The notes below the pieces were generated by a model that saw only the letters and a list, made by a program, of their open reading frames with translations, was not told the DNA's origin and did not search any database. 64,000 nucleotides of DNA from Neodontobutis hainanensis (lineage: Eukaryota > Chordata > Actinopteri > Gobiiformes > Odontobutidae), in NCBI GenBank assembly GCA_024349245.1, contig JALDNG010000397.1:228241-292240 (forward strand). Direction: 5' to 3'. Of the stretch, positions 12,690 to 24,500 are shown piece after piece; positions within the stretch are counted from its first letter, which is position 1, and the number at the start of each line of letters is the position of its first letter. A program made the position numbers and the translations under genes.

Positions 12690-12883
12690 TGAATCATGAT
12701 TTGCAAAAATACTTTCTACGTACCTGAATCTGAACTTTTAAGGTTGTTTCCAACCGTTAATTTACAAACTCTGAATGTTTAGTTACTTACACAAATAAAT
12801 ATTTTTTTCAATTTTGGTCTTTTTATTGTTTGGAGAATATAATGTTGATGACAAAATTTAAAAATCGTAGTAATCTGAGAAGA

Positions 12884-13377
12884 TTATTTTATATTCGACA
12901 TTATACCAAAATTTAATTCAAAGTTCACATCTGAAGTTGTCGAATTTAAACTCTTAAAGTAAAATCGGTTATCTATCTTGTTAAAATAGTAGGATAAAAA
13001 AGTGGAATTTTTCTCCAAACGTTGATAAAAATTCGCTATATCATTCATCAGGATATAAATATTTTCATGTTTAACCAACTCGGATATTGTTGTATTTGTG
13101 AATGTTTGATGAAGATCTATACTTTTTTTAATTTCAAACAAAGTTAATTTTTTTATATTTAATGCGTCTTTCAATTTCTATCAATATTAAGGAACCACCG
13201 CCTTTTCCACTGAGGCGGTTTCATATAATTGTACAAATATTTTCTTCAATGTAATTTTAAATTGATTATTTTTATAAATTTTTTAATTGCTGATATTTAT
13301 GGTATTCTTTAAGTTAAAACTACTCAAAATCGTAATGATGTAACCTCATCTTGATATAGCCTCAATAATTTTTCAGT
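12884..13377 (-). CDS. Candidate gene with micro-intron, uncharacterised helical protein
   Basis: The last exon (12884-13177, 98 codons with stop) joins in phase to 13199-13243 across a 21-nt GT-AG intron (13178-13198) that removes two in-frame stops. A further piece, 13345-13377 (reads TEKLLRLYQDE), could join in phase 0 through an intron of about 101 nt. The joined product is charged and probably mostly helical, with stretches such as LFEIKKSIDLHQTF, NIYILMNDIANFYQRLEK and FLSYYFNKIDNRFYF. No family recognised and no convincing start codon found, so the 5' end is missing. The exon at 13199-13243 is markedly more GC-rich than its surroundings and contains a 7-bp inverted repeat (ACCGCCT/AGGCGGT). 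Evidence rests on phase consistency and the intron length typical of this genome. Confidence 0.35.
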
Positions 13378-16300
13378 CTACATAATAAAATAAGAGTTAA
13401 TCTCTGACCTGTATGCCAAACTACTGTGATTGAAAAAAATTATAACGTTGAAACTATCTGGTATTATGCTATTGTAAGAATTAAAATTTATATTGGTTGA
13501 TCTAAATATGATAAGTCCAATAAGCTATGGTCCATAAAGATCATTGATATGAAAAACAAAATATTTAAAAATTTGGATTCTAAGCTTTGACACACCCGTG
13601 AGGAAAATTACAATAAAAAAATACTGATATTCTTTATTTACTATTAATGAATCAAATCGTCATTCATTGACAATAAAAATCTTGGTCTTATACAACTAAA
13701 TATCTGTCAGTCATAAAACAGATGACATTTATCGCAATCGTGTTAATTAAATGTTGAACGTCAATGAACAAGAAGTATACAATAAAAAATGTATTTTTGA
13801 GAGTAACTTTAAATATATGTTGGATATTTGATTTTTATAGTCTAAGGAATGGCCTTATCAATAAAAATATACGTATGTTCATTTATTAAGGCGATTCCAT
13901 AAAATGCAAAGTAATCCAAAACTTTGTCACGATCCGTGTAAAATATGCCTACAACAGACTTAGTAGGCGGCCAACGCCATTAATAATTGAATAAACCAAA
14001 AATATAGCTCGTGCGCACTTCAATAATTTCCTGTTATTGAAAAACAAACATTAAATATAAGGATTTTGTTCATGCCTCCATTGAATACTTTTAAAATATT
14101 GGACCAATATAATCTTCACTCATTAAAATTTTATGCTGCACTATTATTTCTAATAAGAAAATCTTAATCAATTTTTTGTGAATTATATTTTATTAAGAAG
14201 ATAATGGATGTCGTATATGGTAATTTTAACTTCAGAAAATTACCTATAAATTGATGAAATATAAATTTTGGAAGTTATAGGAAAAAAATCATCACACGAT
14301 ATTAAATAAAGAGCCTAATAAGTTTTATTCAAAGGTTCATCAATAAATGATTTTAGAAAGTCGCGTCTTTTTTGGTTCTGCCTTTATGCCCTCAAAATTC
14401 ATATAAAAACTAATTCGAAGTGATATTTTTGAAGATTTTTGTAAAAGGTTAAAATTTATTTTCCAACATTATCAACCAAAACAGTAAAAATAGACAGAAA
14501 TAAATTTATTGAAAGTTGGAATTCACTCTATTTTTGATAAATCTTCTTATAGAAATTACCTAAAAATATTATTATAATGAAAAATCTAATTTTATAAAGA
14601 TTAAGGTAAGTTTAAATAAAAAAGTTGCCAATGCTAAAAATAAAATATTTTACGAAATTTTTTAAGATATTTTAGAGATTAATGTCCATACATATGTTTG
14701 AACGAACACTCGAACTCAATTCCAAGGGTTGTTCGTTTTCATGTTAACTTAAATTTATAAAAAAGCTCATAAATAAATTTCATAAAAGTAAAAAAATCTT
14801 TTAGCTTCCTTATAAATAAAATCAAGATATTTTATGAACCATAATCATGTATTTGTAGCCCATCTATAAATTAGTTTTGAGTTGTAAACTTTATTATCCT
14901 GATAATAAACCGTTGATTAAATGGTTATGAAAACTATATTAGAATTATTTACCTTATTTTCTCTTGAAGATTTGTCAGAGACTTTTTTAGAATTTTATTG
15001 TATCCTTAAAGTGAGATGCAACAAACAATTAAAATAATAAATTTCACTGATGAATTTATCCGTTAAAAATATTTTTTCATGGTAATAAGATGGAATAAAC
15101 ATGAATTACTCGAAATCGAAAAAGTACGAATTTGTGAAAATTGATATTTACGTGTTATTTGGCGCTTTTTAAAGAATAATAAACTCAAAAATTTCAGAAA
15201 TTTTAGATCGAGTCAATTATGAAGATAGAAATATATCTTTTTACATTTAGGAAAGACTTCTAGTTTTTATCTACGAAGAATAACGAAACCATCTATAAAT
15301 GAATCAAAAATGAAAAATAATCAGAGTGAATAAAGATAGCTATAAAAGTTGAACAAAATCAAAAAGTCGTCAAATATGATTCAAAACATAAAATTTAAGA
15401 GGGATTTCCTTCAACAAGGTTGAAATTTGTTTAACTTTCAGATTTTTTGAAAGGTTAGATTACTCTAATTTAACAGTTTATCTCAAGTAGATTCTTCGTG
15501 TATGGCATTTATTAATATGAAGTAATTGGAGAAAAAACACATTCAAATTTGTTTTTCAAACAAGTGACAAAGATTATCTGAATTCAAACATCTCAAAATA
15601 AAACGAAAAACCAAAGAATAAAAAAAGATCAACCTAATGAGATTCATATAAATTTCAAGAAAACTTATCAAAAGTATAATTTAATTGAAAAATTTATAAT
15701 ATGGAGATTATGGAACTCAGGAAAACTATTTAATAAGTTCAATAAGCTGTTGAGTATTTAAAAGGGAATAGGTTTATTCACAAATATCTGAATTGATTTA
15801 ATAATGAAGATAACTAATCCGAGAATTATTGGAAATATTACATCTCTAAAAGGTACTCGAGAATGAAAATGTTTGATTAAACTCCTTTAAATGTTTCATA
15901 CTATGAGATGTAATTTGATATTTTCTTTAAATACTCAGCTTAACGCGCTTACTCTGGATGTTTTTACAATTTATTTTATTAATATTTTCAAAAATCAAAT
16001 ATTTGGACACCTGTTACTTTATATAATTACTATTATGGATGATAATTACAGAAGAATAACTGATCAAAAATCATAATTTTGTTTATAAATATTCAAGCTT
16101 TAATTCTTCGAACTGAGAGAGTTCAGATAAATTAAGGATCTAGTTATATTTTAAATCTTTAAATACGTTAAAAATCTACCAAATTATGAAAAAGAGTCTT
16201 CCTAAACTTATTGAATATCATCTTAGATTTACATTCGTTTAAATAATGAATGTAAAAACAAATATTCAATGATAAATTGATGTCATTCAAGATTGTTGTT

Positions 16301-17200
16301 TTAAATGATTAATTAAGACTAAAACTAAAAATATTGCAAGGTTAATCAATGATTTAGGTTAAAATTTCAAAGCATTTTGCTGACAATGTTCATTCCATCC
16401 AAATTTAGTTTTTCATGTCAAGAATTCCATAAAATTAAATTACCAGTTAAGGATTTTTGGATTTATATAATATATATAGTTATACGATTTTATTCAAACA
16501 AATAATGATTTATTCAAATAAAATCAATCGAAAATACGGAGAATGGCCTGTCATATAATATCGATTCTTCAAGAGACAAAAGAATCTCCATATATTCAAC
16601 TAATATCATTGGAACGACCAATTTATTCAATATGATAGACTCTTCATCTTGTTTAATTATAAAAAAGATTTCAAATTTCATCCCAATAAGAGTATTAAAT
16701 TAGTTAGAATTTTTCCTCTGAGTAGACCAAACGACAGGTATTATGCCAATTTTTCCGAGTTTTTCATACTAAAAAAGTGAAGCATGAATAATGTTTAAAA
16801 CTGAGAATTTAAAATTTCATAAAGAATATAAAATCTAAAAAAAAACTTTTTTTTATTGAGATTAGCTTTTACGATATTTGAACGTATCAAATATAATGAA
16901 AATTTAAAGTATTTAGCAGGTATTTTAACTCATCTATTCTTCAGACATTTCAAAATAAACGATTTTAAAATGAAACCTTAATGATAATTTTTGATATGTT
17001 ACTTTGAATGGTTAAGTAGTCTTAGAACGGAAATGATACATTTTTTAACCTATAAAAGAAGTTACACGAATTTCGAATGATCAAAATAGGTCAAAAGTAC
17101 AAATATGCTAAATTCCCAGAAAAGGCTTTTTAATTAGATAAAGCAGATTCCCACAATTACAATTCATAATATTTACAAGTTTGCAATGAGTAGTTTACGT
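13378..17200. other. AT-rich gene desert
   Basis: Very AT-rich sequence with short homopolymer runs. No supportable exon, repeat unit or RNA gene. The frame at 15891-16076 (+) is within chance expectation. Confidence 0.4.
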
Positions 17201-18448
17201 TCATTCAACCAACTCTTCAGGATTTTTTGATGTCAAGAATGTATAAATCTTTTTCGATGCTGAAGGTCCAATATGTTTCCAGTTTGACTGTATCCTTGTA
17301 TGATTAGGTCTAAACGTAATTTTGGAGATGAATTGATCGGGATGCTCAGAAGACTCGGATATCAGTGTTCTCAGTGATTTAAAAGATGGACATTTCTTTG
17401 CAATAGCTTTACATGCATCTTCAGTCATGTTATCGAATTCTCCAAGTTGCCTCACTAACAATGAGCGTATCTCGGATGTTTCATTCGATGTTGGATTTAT
17501 CTTTTGCTTTTTTCTACATTTTGGGATGAATATGTCAGCAGGAAAATTTTCACCATCTATGTTCCCTTTATCACGTTTAATCAAAGCTTTGGGTAACGCA
17601 GAGAGCCATTCGACGGCCTTATTCTTGTCACTACAATTAATGACACTTATTCCCGAGTCAGCTTCAAAATAATGTATTTTCTGAAAAACTAATGAGTGGC
17701 AATTACTACCAAATCCTTCAAGTATCGTATTTAATTCACAAGCGTTGTCGGTTTTAATTTTGCGCTTCTTAGTTGTTTGTGAATTTTGGACCACAAGTTT
17801 GCGGAATTCCATGTTTCGGGTACTGGTAGACTTTTTAATGGTTCCTTCAACTCCAATCGGAATTAAAAATAGTGAGTCATATTTCTGTTTCAGAAATCTT
17901 ACTCTTTCAAGGAAAGTTATGTACTTATCTGAATCTCGAGAAAGGATAGACAATAAAAAGTTGTGAGCTGTGATAATCATTGCGCACGCGGATAATAATT
18001 TATCTCCCGCTCCTTTAAAGCAGCAGTAAACACAATCGGATTCTTGACCTGGGATTTCAGATACAATGTACCCCCTCGATGTTAATGTTGATTCAGTCAA
18101 AGGAACGTCGATAGTTGATTTAATTGAGTCATCGATATAAATAATAGGTTTAGAAGAAATTTTAACTTCCGGTGATGTAAATATTTCACACGTGCATGAA
18201 GATTTAGCTGATTCCTGACTATATTTTGTCATTTGAGGCGATTCAACAGGCGAAAAATATTCATCAAATCCTTGTAAACCGAAATATGATACCGGTGGAA
18301 ATTCATCGTCTAGGTCGTTTTTTTGGGCTACCCCTGATGCGAAACTTTCAAGGAGTTGTACGTCACTGGAAGAAAACTTTTCATCTTGAACAACGGCAGA
18401 TACATCAGTTGAATCCCCTATCACAATAACTGAAGGTTCTTCATTCAT
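17201..18448 (-). CDS. EME1: EME1-like crossover junction endonuclease subunit (MUS81 partner)
   Basis: Single-exon gene of 415 residues. EME1/Mms4 proteins are the non-catalytic partners of MUS81, cutting branched DNA such as 3' flaps and nicked Holliday junctions in the nucleus. The clearest match is the C-terminal helix-hairpin-helix region: LLVRQLGEFDNMTEDACKAI, CPSFKSLRTLI, then WKHIGPSASKKIYTFL near residues 390-405, against the RRIGPELSRRIYLQM block of vertebrate EME1. The middle shows a degenerate ERCC4-like fold: PIIYIDDSIKST, a region rich in K/R around KKRKIKTD, and FEADSGISVINC; the GDXnERKX3D nuclease motif is absent, as expected for EME1. The N-terminus has SVIVIGDSTD, a hydrophobic run with acidic flank resembling a SUMO-interaction motif. 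Shorter than human EME1 (about 570). Start is the first ATG. Unusually for this window it needs no intron. Confidence 0.72.
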   Translation of the reverse strand: MNEEPSVIVIGDSTDVSAVVQDEKFSSSDVQLLESFASGVAQKNDLDDEFPPVSYFGLQGFDEYFSPVESPQMTKYSQESAKSSCTCEIFTSPEVKISSKPIIYIDDSIKSTIDVPLTESTLTSRGYIVSEIPGQESDCVYCCFKGAGDKLLSACAMIITAHNFLLSILSRDSDKYITFLERVRFLKQKYDSLFLIPIGVEGTIKKSTSTRNMEFRKLVVQNSQTTKKRKIKTDNACELNTILEGFGSNCHSLVFQKIHYFEADSGISVINCSDKNKAVEWLSALPKALIKRDKGNIDGENFPADIFIPKCRKKQKINPTSNETSEIRSLLVRQLGEFDNMTEDACKAIAKKCPSFKSLRTLISESSEHPDQFISKITFRPNHTRIQSNWKHIGPSASKKIYTFLTSKNPEELVE

Positions 18449-20487
18449 ATTTGAAATGTAAAATAGCCCTGCGCAAGTTTAATGGAAATACCCTCCTATC
18501 CCCCATTCACGTTTCCTTATAGTTTTTCCTGTTTGTGAGAAATTCTTTGGCATTTTTTCATTATACTGTACTTGGTAAATTAATATGCTGCCGGATGTGC
18601 TTTTAGTGTTTGATTTACTTTATATCCATATTTTTACATATTCATTAATAAGCCAATCACACTTAATGCGCGCTTTAGGTTAAGGTTTTGAAAACTTGAC
18701 AGGACATTAGAATAATCCCGATGTTTAACGAGTACATATATGTATATTTCCGTTGTTTTAACATAACTTATTCTATTGAGACCATTCCTCTTAATTTTCA
18801 AATTTTGAATAAAAATCTTAAGCACATACTTTTGATGAATAAAAGGTCTAAACGTGAATATATTTGGAAAGGCTCTCTAGGTTTATTATTCATCGGTTAA
18901 ATTTTAACATTTTTGATTTCAATTTGAGATTGTTTTATTCCATCAAATCGTGGGTATCTTTAACGGGTTTAAACATTGCATATTTATTATCTCTAATTCT
19001 TAAAATTTGAATTTATTGCTTTTCTTTTCATTGTAACTTGTGAGGAAATAAACCATATATAATTCCGGATTTTTATGGTTATATTCTATTTTTTTAATTT
19101 TATGTTATTTCAGGTTTTCACTAACTGATAAGCGCGAAGTTAGAAAAACAATAATTGTATAATTAGGTGTCATTTTTCAAGGTGATTTTACAATTCTTAT
19201 AAAAAGGCTGGTTTTTAACTCTTGATCTATGAGAGTTGAAGGTGTTTTACCTCATTCACAACTACACTAATTAAATTGACACTCATAGTATTTATAAATT
19301 TACTTTAAACTCTCCAATGCGTTTAGATGCATATCAAAGTATATTTAACAAAGAGCAGATGCGAGAAGTTACGATCGCCATAGTGCGTGGCGACATTGAA
19401 CTTTTTTGTTGGTGTGACTTTCACATCCTAACCCTTAAACCTGAATACTTAGGAGTGTTTAAAATACTGAAATAATTCAATGGCTCAAAACCAGTGACTT
19501 AGTATCAAAAGATGGTTGAACTTTAAAAATGTATGCACCTTTTTCATTCATTCTAAGGTTATAAAATAATCATCTCAAATTTTCAGGATTTTATTCTCTT
19601 TGATATAAACTGTTTTTACACTTAAATTAACCACCTCGGTGAATAAACAAACTAAATTCCTGAAAATTTAAACACTCCAAACATCTTATAATTTACACAT
19701 GTGCATGAAATTATTCACTTCTTGTAAATATACGTTAAATTAAATGTGTAAGCTTTAAATTTCAAATAATATATTGACGTATCGTTTGGTAAATTTAAGT
19801 TACGGTTAAAAACTTAAACGGGATTTTATAATTGAATAACATGATGTATTCTCGTATGAAGTACTATTTCTCAAATTGTCAAAAATTTTAAAAAACCGAA
19901 AAAATGGCTCATTCGAAATCTAATTTACTTCCATTATTTCATAATGAAAAAGTCAACGTTAATCTATGAACCTGAGGTAAAATAAAAGAAAATTTGAAAC
20001 CAATTCCTAGGCTATTTTAACAAAGGAAATTCCGAAAAATAATTTTTAATTTGAAGTTTTTATCACAATAGATAATGCCTGCGCAGTTAAGCAAAGATTT
20101 TCATGAGCTCAGTTTGATAAATCATTAAAAATTATTGAAAATTTAGAGGGGAAATGGTTTCTTAACGTCTAAGAGCATGGAACATTCGTTAACTCCTTCG
20201 TTCACGAATGAGGAAATTAATGTTGTTTTTTTACATAAACCTATGAAGTGATAACTTCATCCACTCATCGTTTGGAGGCAAATCTATTTATGACATGGAA
20301 GGATATTTGAAAAATTGTTTAACTTGCTGCTTAATAGATTTTCCGAAACTTTTTAATGGCGTAATCCGCCACTTGTGCATGTATCCAATCTGTGAACCAA
20401 TCGATTCATGTTTGAACCTGTTCTGATTTGGAAATCATACACTCAATTCAGTATACACGGGGAACGTATATCTTCAACAATTAACTG
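18449..20487. other. Intergenic region with one candidate exon
   Basis: AT-rich sequence upstream of the EME1-like gene. Nothing supportable except the candidate frame at 19276-19475, listed separately. Confidence 0.4.
19276..19475 (+). CDS. Candidate exon or small ORF, unknown product
   Basis: An open frame of 66 codons ends in TAA at 19473-19475; the internal ATG at 19317 would give 52 residues. The core reads NKEQMREVTIAIVRGDIELF followed by CWCDFHILTLKPEYLGVF, with higher GC and better residue balance than neighbouring chance frames. No splice partner was identified and no family recognised. It could be a terminal exon of a micro-intron gene or chance. Confidence 0.22.
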
Positions 20488-20658
20488 ATTTATTAGTGAT
20501 GTTAGGTGTGGTGTGTCAGGAATGTTGTTTCATCGGCGTTTAAGAAAAATGTCTTGCATGTTACACGATTGTCGTTGCAGAAATATGAATAAATTGATTT
20601 TAAATTTACCGGATATCATTAAACTACGCAACCAAATAAAATATTTAATGTTGTAAGA
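20488..20658 (+). CDS. Candidate small Cys- and Arg-containing ORF
   Basis: 57-codon frame closed by TAA (20656-20658); the ATG at 20522 would give a product starting MLFHRRLRKMSCMLHDCRCR. The opposite strand over the same bases is also open (reads CNDNRVTCKTFFLNADETT), so the coding strand is ambiguous. It lies just past the 3' end of the OVO-like gene and may be its 3' UTR. Confidence 0.15.
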
Positions 20659-20729
20659 AGTGATTTCGGGACTCTGATATAAACTACGAGGAATCTTGAA
20701 GGATTATCACCTAACTGCATAAAATTAAT

Positions 20730-21528
20730 CTATTTGTTATGGGGACTCGTTTTTGTTGCTTGGAGGGATGGTTGATGTTCAACCATATGTTCTTTATAAA
20801 GGTTGTTTTGATCGAAAGTGGAGCCACACTCTTCACAGACAAAGACTTTTGGCCGTCTCTGGCCATATTTGAAATCTTGTGTTTTCCCATGTATTCTTCT
20901 CTCGTGAGCTTCAAGGGAACATCGCTGGCTGAACCCATTCATACAAAAGGAGCATTTGAAGGGACGGATGTGGGTATGCGTTCTCATGTGGCGCTTGAGA
21001 TCGAATGAGTCGTTGAAGCTCTTATTGCACTGGTTGCAAGGGTATCGTTTGCTCGTTTGATGAATCTAACAAAACATCAACAAAAACAAATACCTGACTG
21101 TGCCGACTGAGTTGTCGGTTAGTTTGAAAGTAGCCGGTGCAATTCTGACACTTCAGATTCTTTACACTGTTTTGGTCGACGTAGATTTTTTCGTGATCTT
21201 CCTCGCTGGTATTAGCTCTATAAAGCGAATCTAAACCACGCGAGGAGGATTCTTGAATTTCGCTGGGCTCTTTCCTAGAAAAGCACTCTGTTTCGCCGCA
21301 TTCAACAAACGATAACCAGTCTGGAGGGCTGTGGATAATCGTAGGGTCGTAGGAATGCCTGTACGAGTTAAATAGACTGATTCCGGGAGAATGAGGCGAG
21401 TAAGAGGAGCATGTAGAGGAGTCTGAAGAAGAAACGGTGGGAACAAACGATTGATGACACCTCATATAGTAGAGGTGAGAGAGTTTTAAGAGGAAGTTGC
21501 ATGCCACACAGTGTGATTCTTCGAACAT
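20730..21528 (-). CDS. ovol: OVO-like C2H2 zinc-finger transcription factor
   Basis: Two exons, 21094-21528 and 20730-21065, with a 28-nt GT-AG intron (21066-21093) give 256 residues. Four C2H2 fingers occupy residues 127-147, 155-175, 183-204 and 222-242. OVO hallmarks are FNDSFDLKRHMRTHT in finger 2, FSQRCSLEAHERRIHG in finger 3 (five residues between the histidines) and the linker plus VFVCEECG opening finger 4. OVO/OVOL proteins bind DNA in the nucleus and control epithelial and germline differentiation in animals. The intron splits finger 1 between its two histidines, so without splicing finger 1 would be lost. The N-terminal 120 residues are serine-rich (SSSDSSTCSSYSPHS) with a possible extra Cys pair at 7 and 10. 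Length matches vertebrate OVOL1 (about 267). Start is the first ATG of the open frame. Confidence 0.9.
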
Positions 21529-24500
21529 TGCTTAATTCGAATAAATATCTGCTTTTTTGAATGTCTGTTAGAATTATCTTACCTCTATGAACGAAAATAA
21601 ATGTTTAATCAGTTCAATGAAGCTAACTTTACTGTCTTTGATAAAATGCTGATAACAGTCTACAACCATAGAAAGTGATGAATAACTACATCTTATCTAC
21701 TTATCAATGTTTTAATAGCATTGATTCGAGAGAAAAAAATGAGCCGGTTTAATTCATGATAGTTGGATAGCCAAAAAGTATCACGATTATATATTATTCT
21801 TCTGCTAGCGTCCAATAACACTCAAACGGCTCCATAATCAACACTGATTCCACCTAGATTAAAAAATTAAATTGCCCTCAAAAGATAACATACAGTTACA
21901 CATATTTTCTGAAATGTTTAGATCATTGGGACAGTGAGTTTGAAACATTTCACGTCCAATATGAGAGATTACCAGATTGTCAATTTTTTGTGCAAAAACA
22001 ACTAATTTTGTCAATGATGGCTAAATCTTTAAAGGCTAAAACTATAAAAGGCATAAACAAGCCTGCGCCTGTCTTGCCTTAAAGAATTAATGTTTTTAAC
22101 TTCTTCTTTGGCGGTAATAACGCCCCAGTATAAATAAGTTTGGAAATGCTAAAAGTAATTTAACTCAAAATTAAAACCGAAACGTTATGAAAGTGTTATT
22201 TTCCTAAACGTTATGACGTAATGTCTTATCAGTTTATTCTTCAAGATAGGCTGAAATCTTTTTCGTATTTAGAATGTAAAAATATCCACAAGTTGGATTT
22301 CTTCAAACTAATATGACCTGCCGATTGGTATTTATAAATTTTTAACAGGCTGGAAAAGAAGTTATACTTTCCAACTTTCGCGATTGATCTAACTTAACTT
22401 CAGTTGAGCCGGCCTTTTAAATGAAAAATATATTTAAAAATTATATATTCTTTCATTGATTATTTGATAATATATTTCAACACCTTTAAATTGGTGACGT
22501 CAAAAAGAATCTGCTCAGAGTGTAAAACTAAAATGTCTACTTATTCTAAAAGCGGCTTTTCTTCCCTCGGAGATAGTCTCATTTAAATTTTAAAATTTTA
22601 AAAAAACATGAATAGATAGCTTTGTGTTGAAACGCGAGGGCCGAAATTAAATTTTATATAAAATCTTAAATTAACTTTGTATTTCATCATTTTGATTTTA
22701 GAAGTAAAAATGGAAACTTTGGTGAACTTTTTTTATCGGTAATTTCTGATTAACCCAAACCATGACTGATACATTCGAAAAGTCTTAAATTATAAATACA
22801 TCAAAAAAATACGGGTCTTAAATTTTAAATTTTTAACAATATTTTAAAGATGATTTTACTTAAACAAAGAATAATTGTCGGCGTTGTCGTTTAACTTATC
22901 TGTTCTGGACAAGTTTTGTCCGAGATATTGACATGTAACAATCATAGTTGTGAATTTCTGGGTGGACGTGCTTAAAATTAACCAGGCATTTGTGGAGTTC
23001 AGTTACCGTTCGTAATCTACACAGATTGCAGTTTGAAAAAAATAGTTCAATCCACTGAATCGACCGTTCAATGTTTTTTAACTAAAGGTACACATAAACA
23101 CGTTACTTCGATGCATTTAATGAGGAGAACTGTTCAAACAAAAAAATACTATGTTAATTATTTTTAACAATCTCTTAATTTCTATCAACATCTTTTTTCA
23201 TCAGATTAAAAATATATTTTTGATTCATTATTTTTAGAATAGACTTATAAACCATGTAAAATGGCGCGATTTTCAAATCAATATATGAAGACTTATTATG
23301 TCTCACTCTTGTTATAAAAGCAAAAATGTGCAAAAGATACTTTAACTGATCAAAATAAATGAAGTTTTTGAACATTACTGTTTCGATGAAAATAGATTTG
23401 ACATTAAAACTTAACGTTCTGAAGTTAAATAAACAAGACCGATATTTACATCAATTAAAAATGCTATAGATTTCAGTTTCTGTATTTATTCTTGTCAGCG
23501 ATGAAAAATTGCAAAATTCAATTCATGAATATTTATCGTGAATCATTTTATCTCTAATGAATTTTAATTCAAGATCGTATTCAGTTAATACTGTATAATC
23601 AACATGAAATTTAATCTCTACATTTTTCAATACTGAGGTTTGATTTGACCTTAAATAGCTAAAAATATATTAACAGGTGAAAATGTGAATAATTTAACAT
23701 TTATCTTTTTCTACTTATATTTTTCATAAAGAATTGGCAGTTATACGTATTTACGAGAACGTGTGGAAGTTACAAATTTTTCGAACATAACGAAAAAGAT
23801 AAAGCGTTTCCATATTTATAGTCAAGAGGACATTTCGCATATATAATTCAATAAATAAGAACTTAGATTTTACTATAATCAGATTAAAATATAAAATAAC
23901 AAAATGATAGTTAACGTCGAAAATAAAAGTGAATTATAAAATATAATTGATTCAGAAATAAACTTCATGAATAATGGATTAATTAGCTCAAATGATAAAG
24001 AGATCGTATTTTTAAAACGTTCCGACATTTGAACGGTTAGATATAACTTTTATTTGCGCAAGTTCAGAAGTTTTACAAATAAATTTACCTGCTAAATCGA
24101 CAACATTAAAATATAAAACTAGAATATGAATTATTTCAGTTATATAAATCCTGTTCAATAGATTTATAAATGAGTTATTTTAAAAATATTTTCGTAAGTA
24201 AAATCAAAAAAAACCTTAATAAGGTCAATTGTTTTGCAACGTCATATTTTAAAATTATGTCCCGTACTGGATTAACTCAAAATTAATCACTTTAATTTAT
24301 TCACCCTTTGCAATATCACCAGTATATTCTTATCGATAATATACCACCAAAGTCGGTAAGCTCGTCAAACACCTGAATTTATCGAAGTACCTGACAGAAA
24401 CAATTTTGAAATTAACAAAACTTATCTTTTACTATTGCATTCGTTGACGGTAAAAATTTAAACATCGTGCAATCCTAGGTTCACTATTTACCATAATCGA

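Noticed and set aside
13195..13230. Histone-type 3' stem-loop or terminator hairpin at the GC-rich inverted repeat
   Set aside because: The stem sequence does not match the histone consensus, and the bases lie inside an in-phase candidate exon.
17427..18429. Plus-strand frames opposite the EME1-like gene
   Set aside because: Antisense shadows of a longer conserved minus-strand frame.
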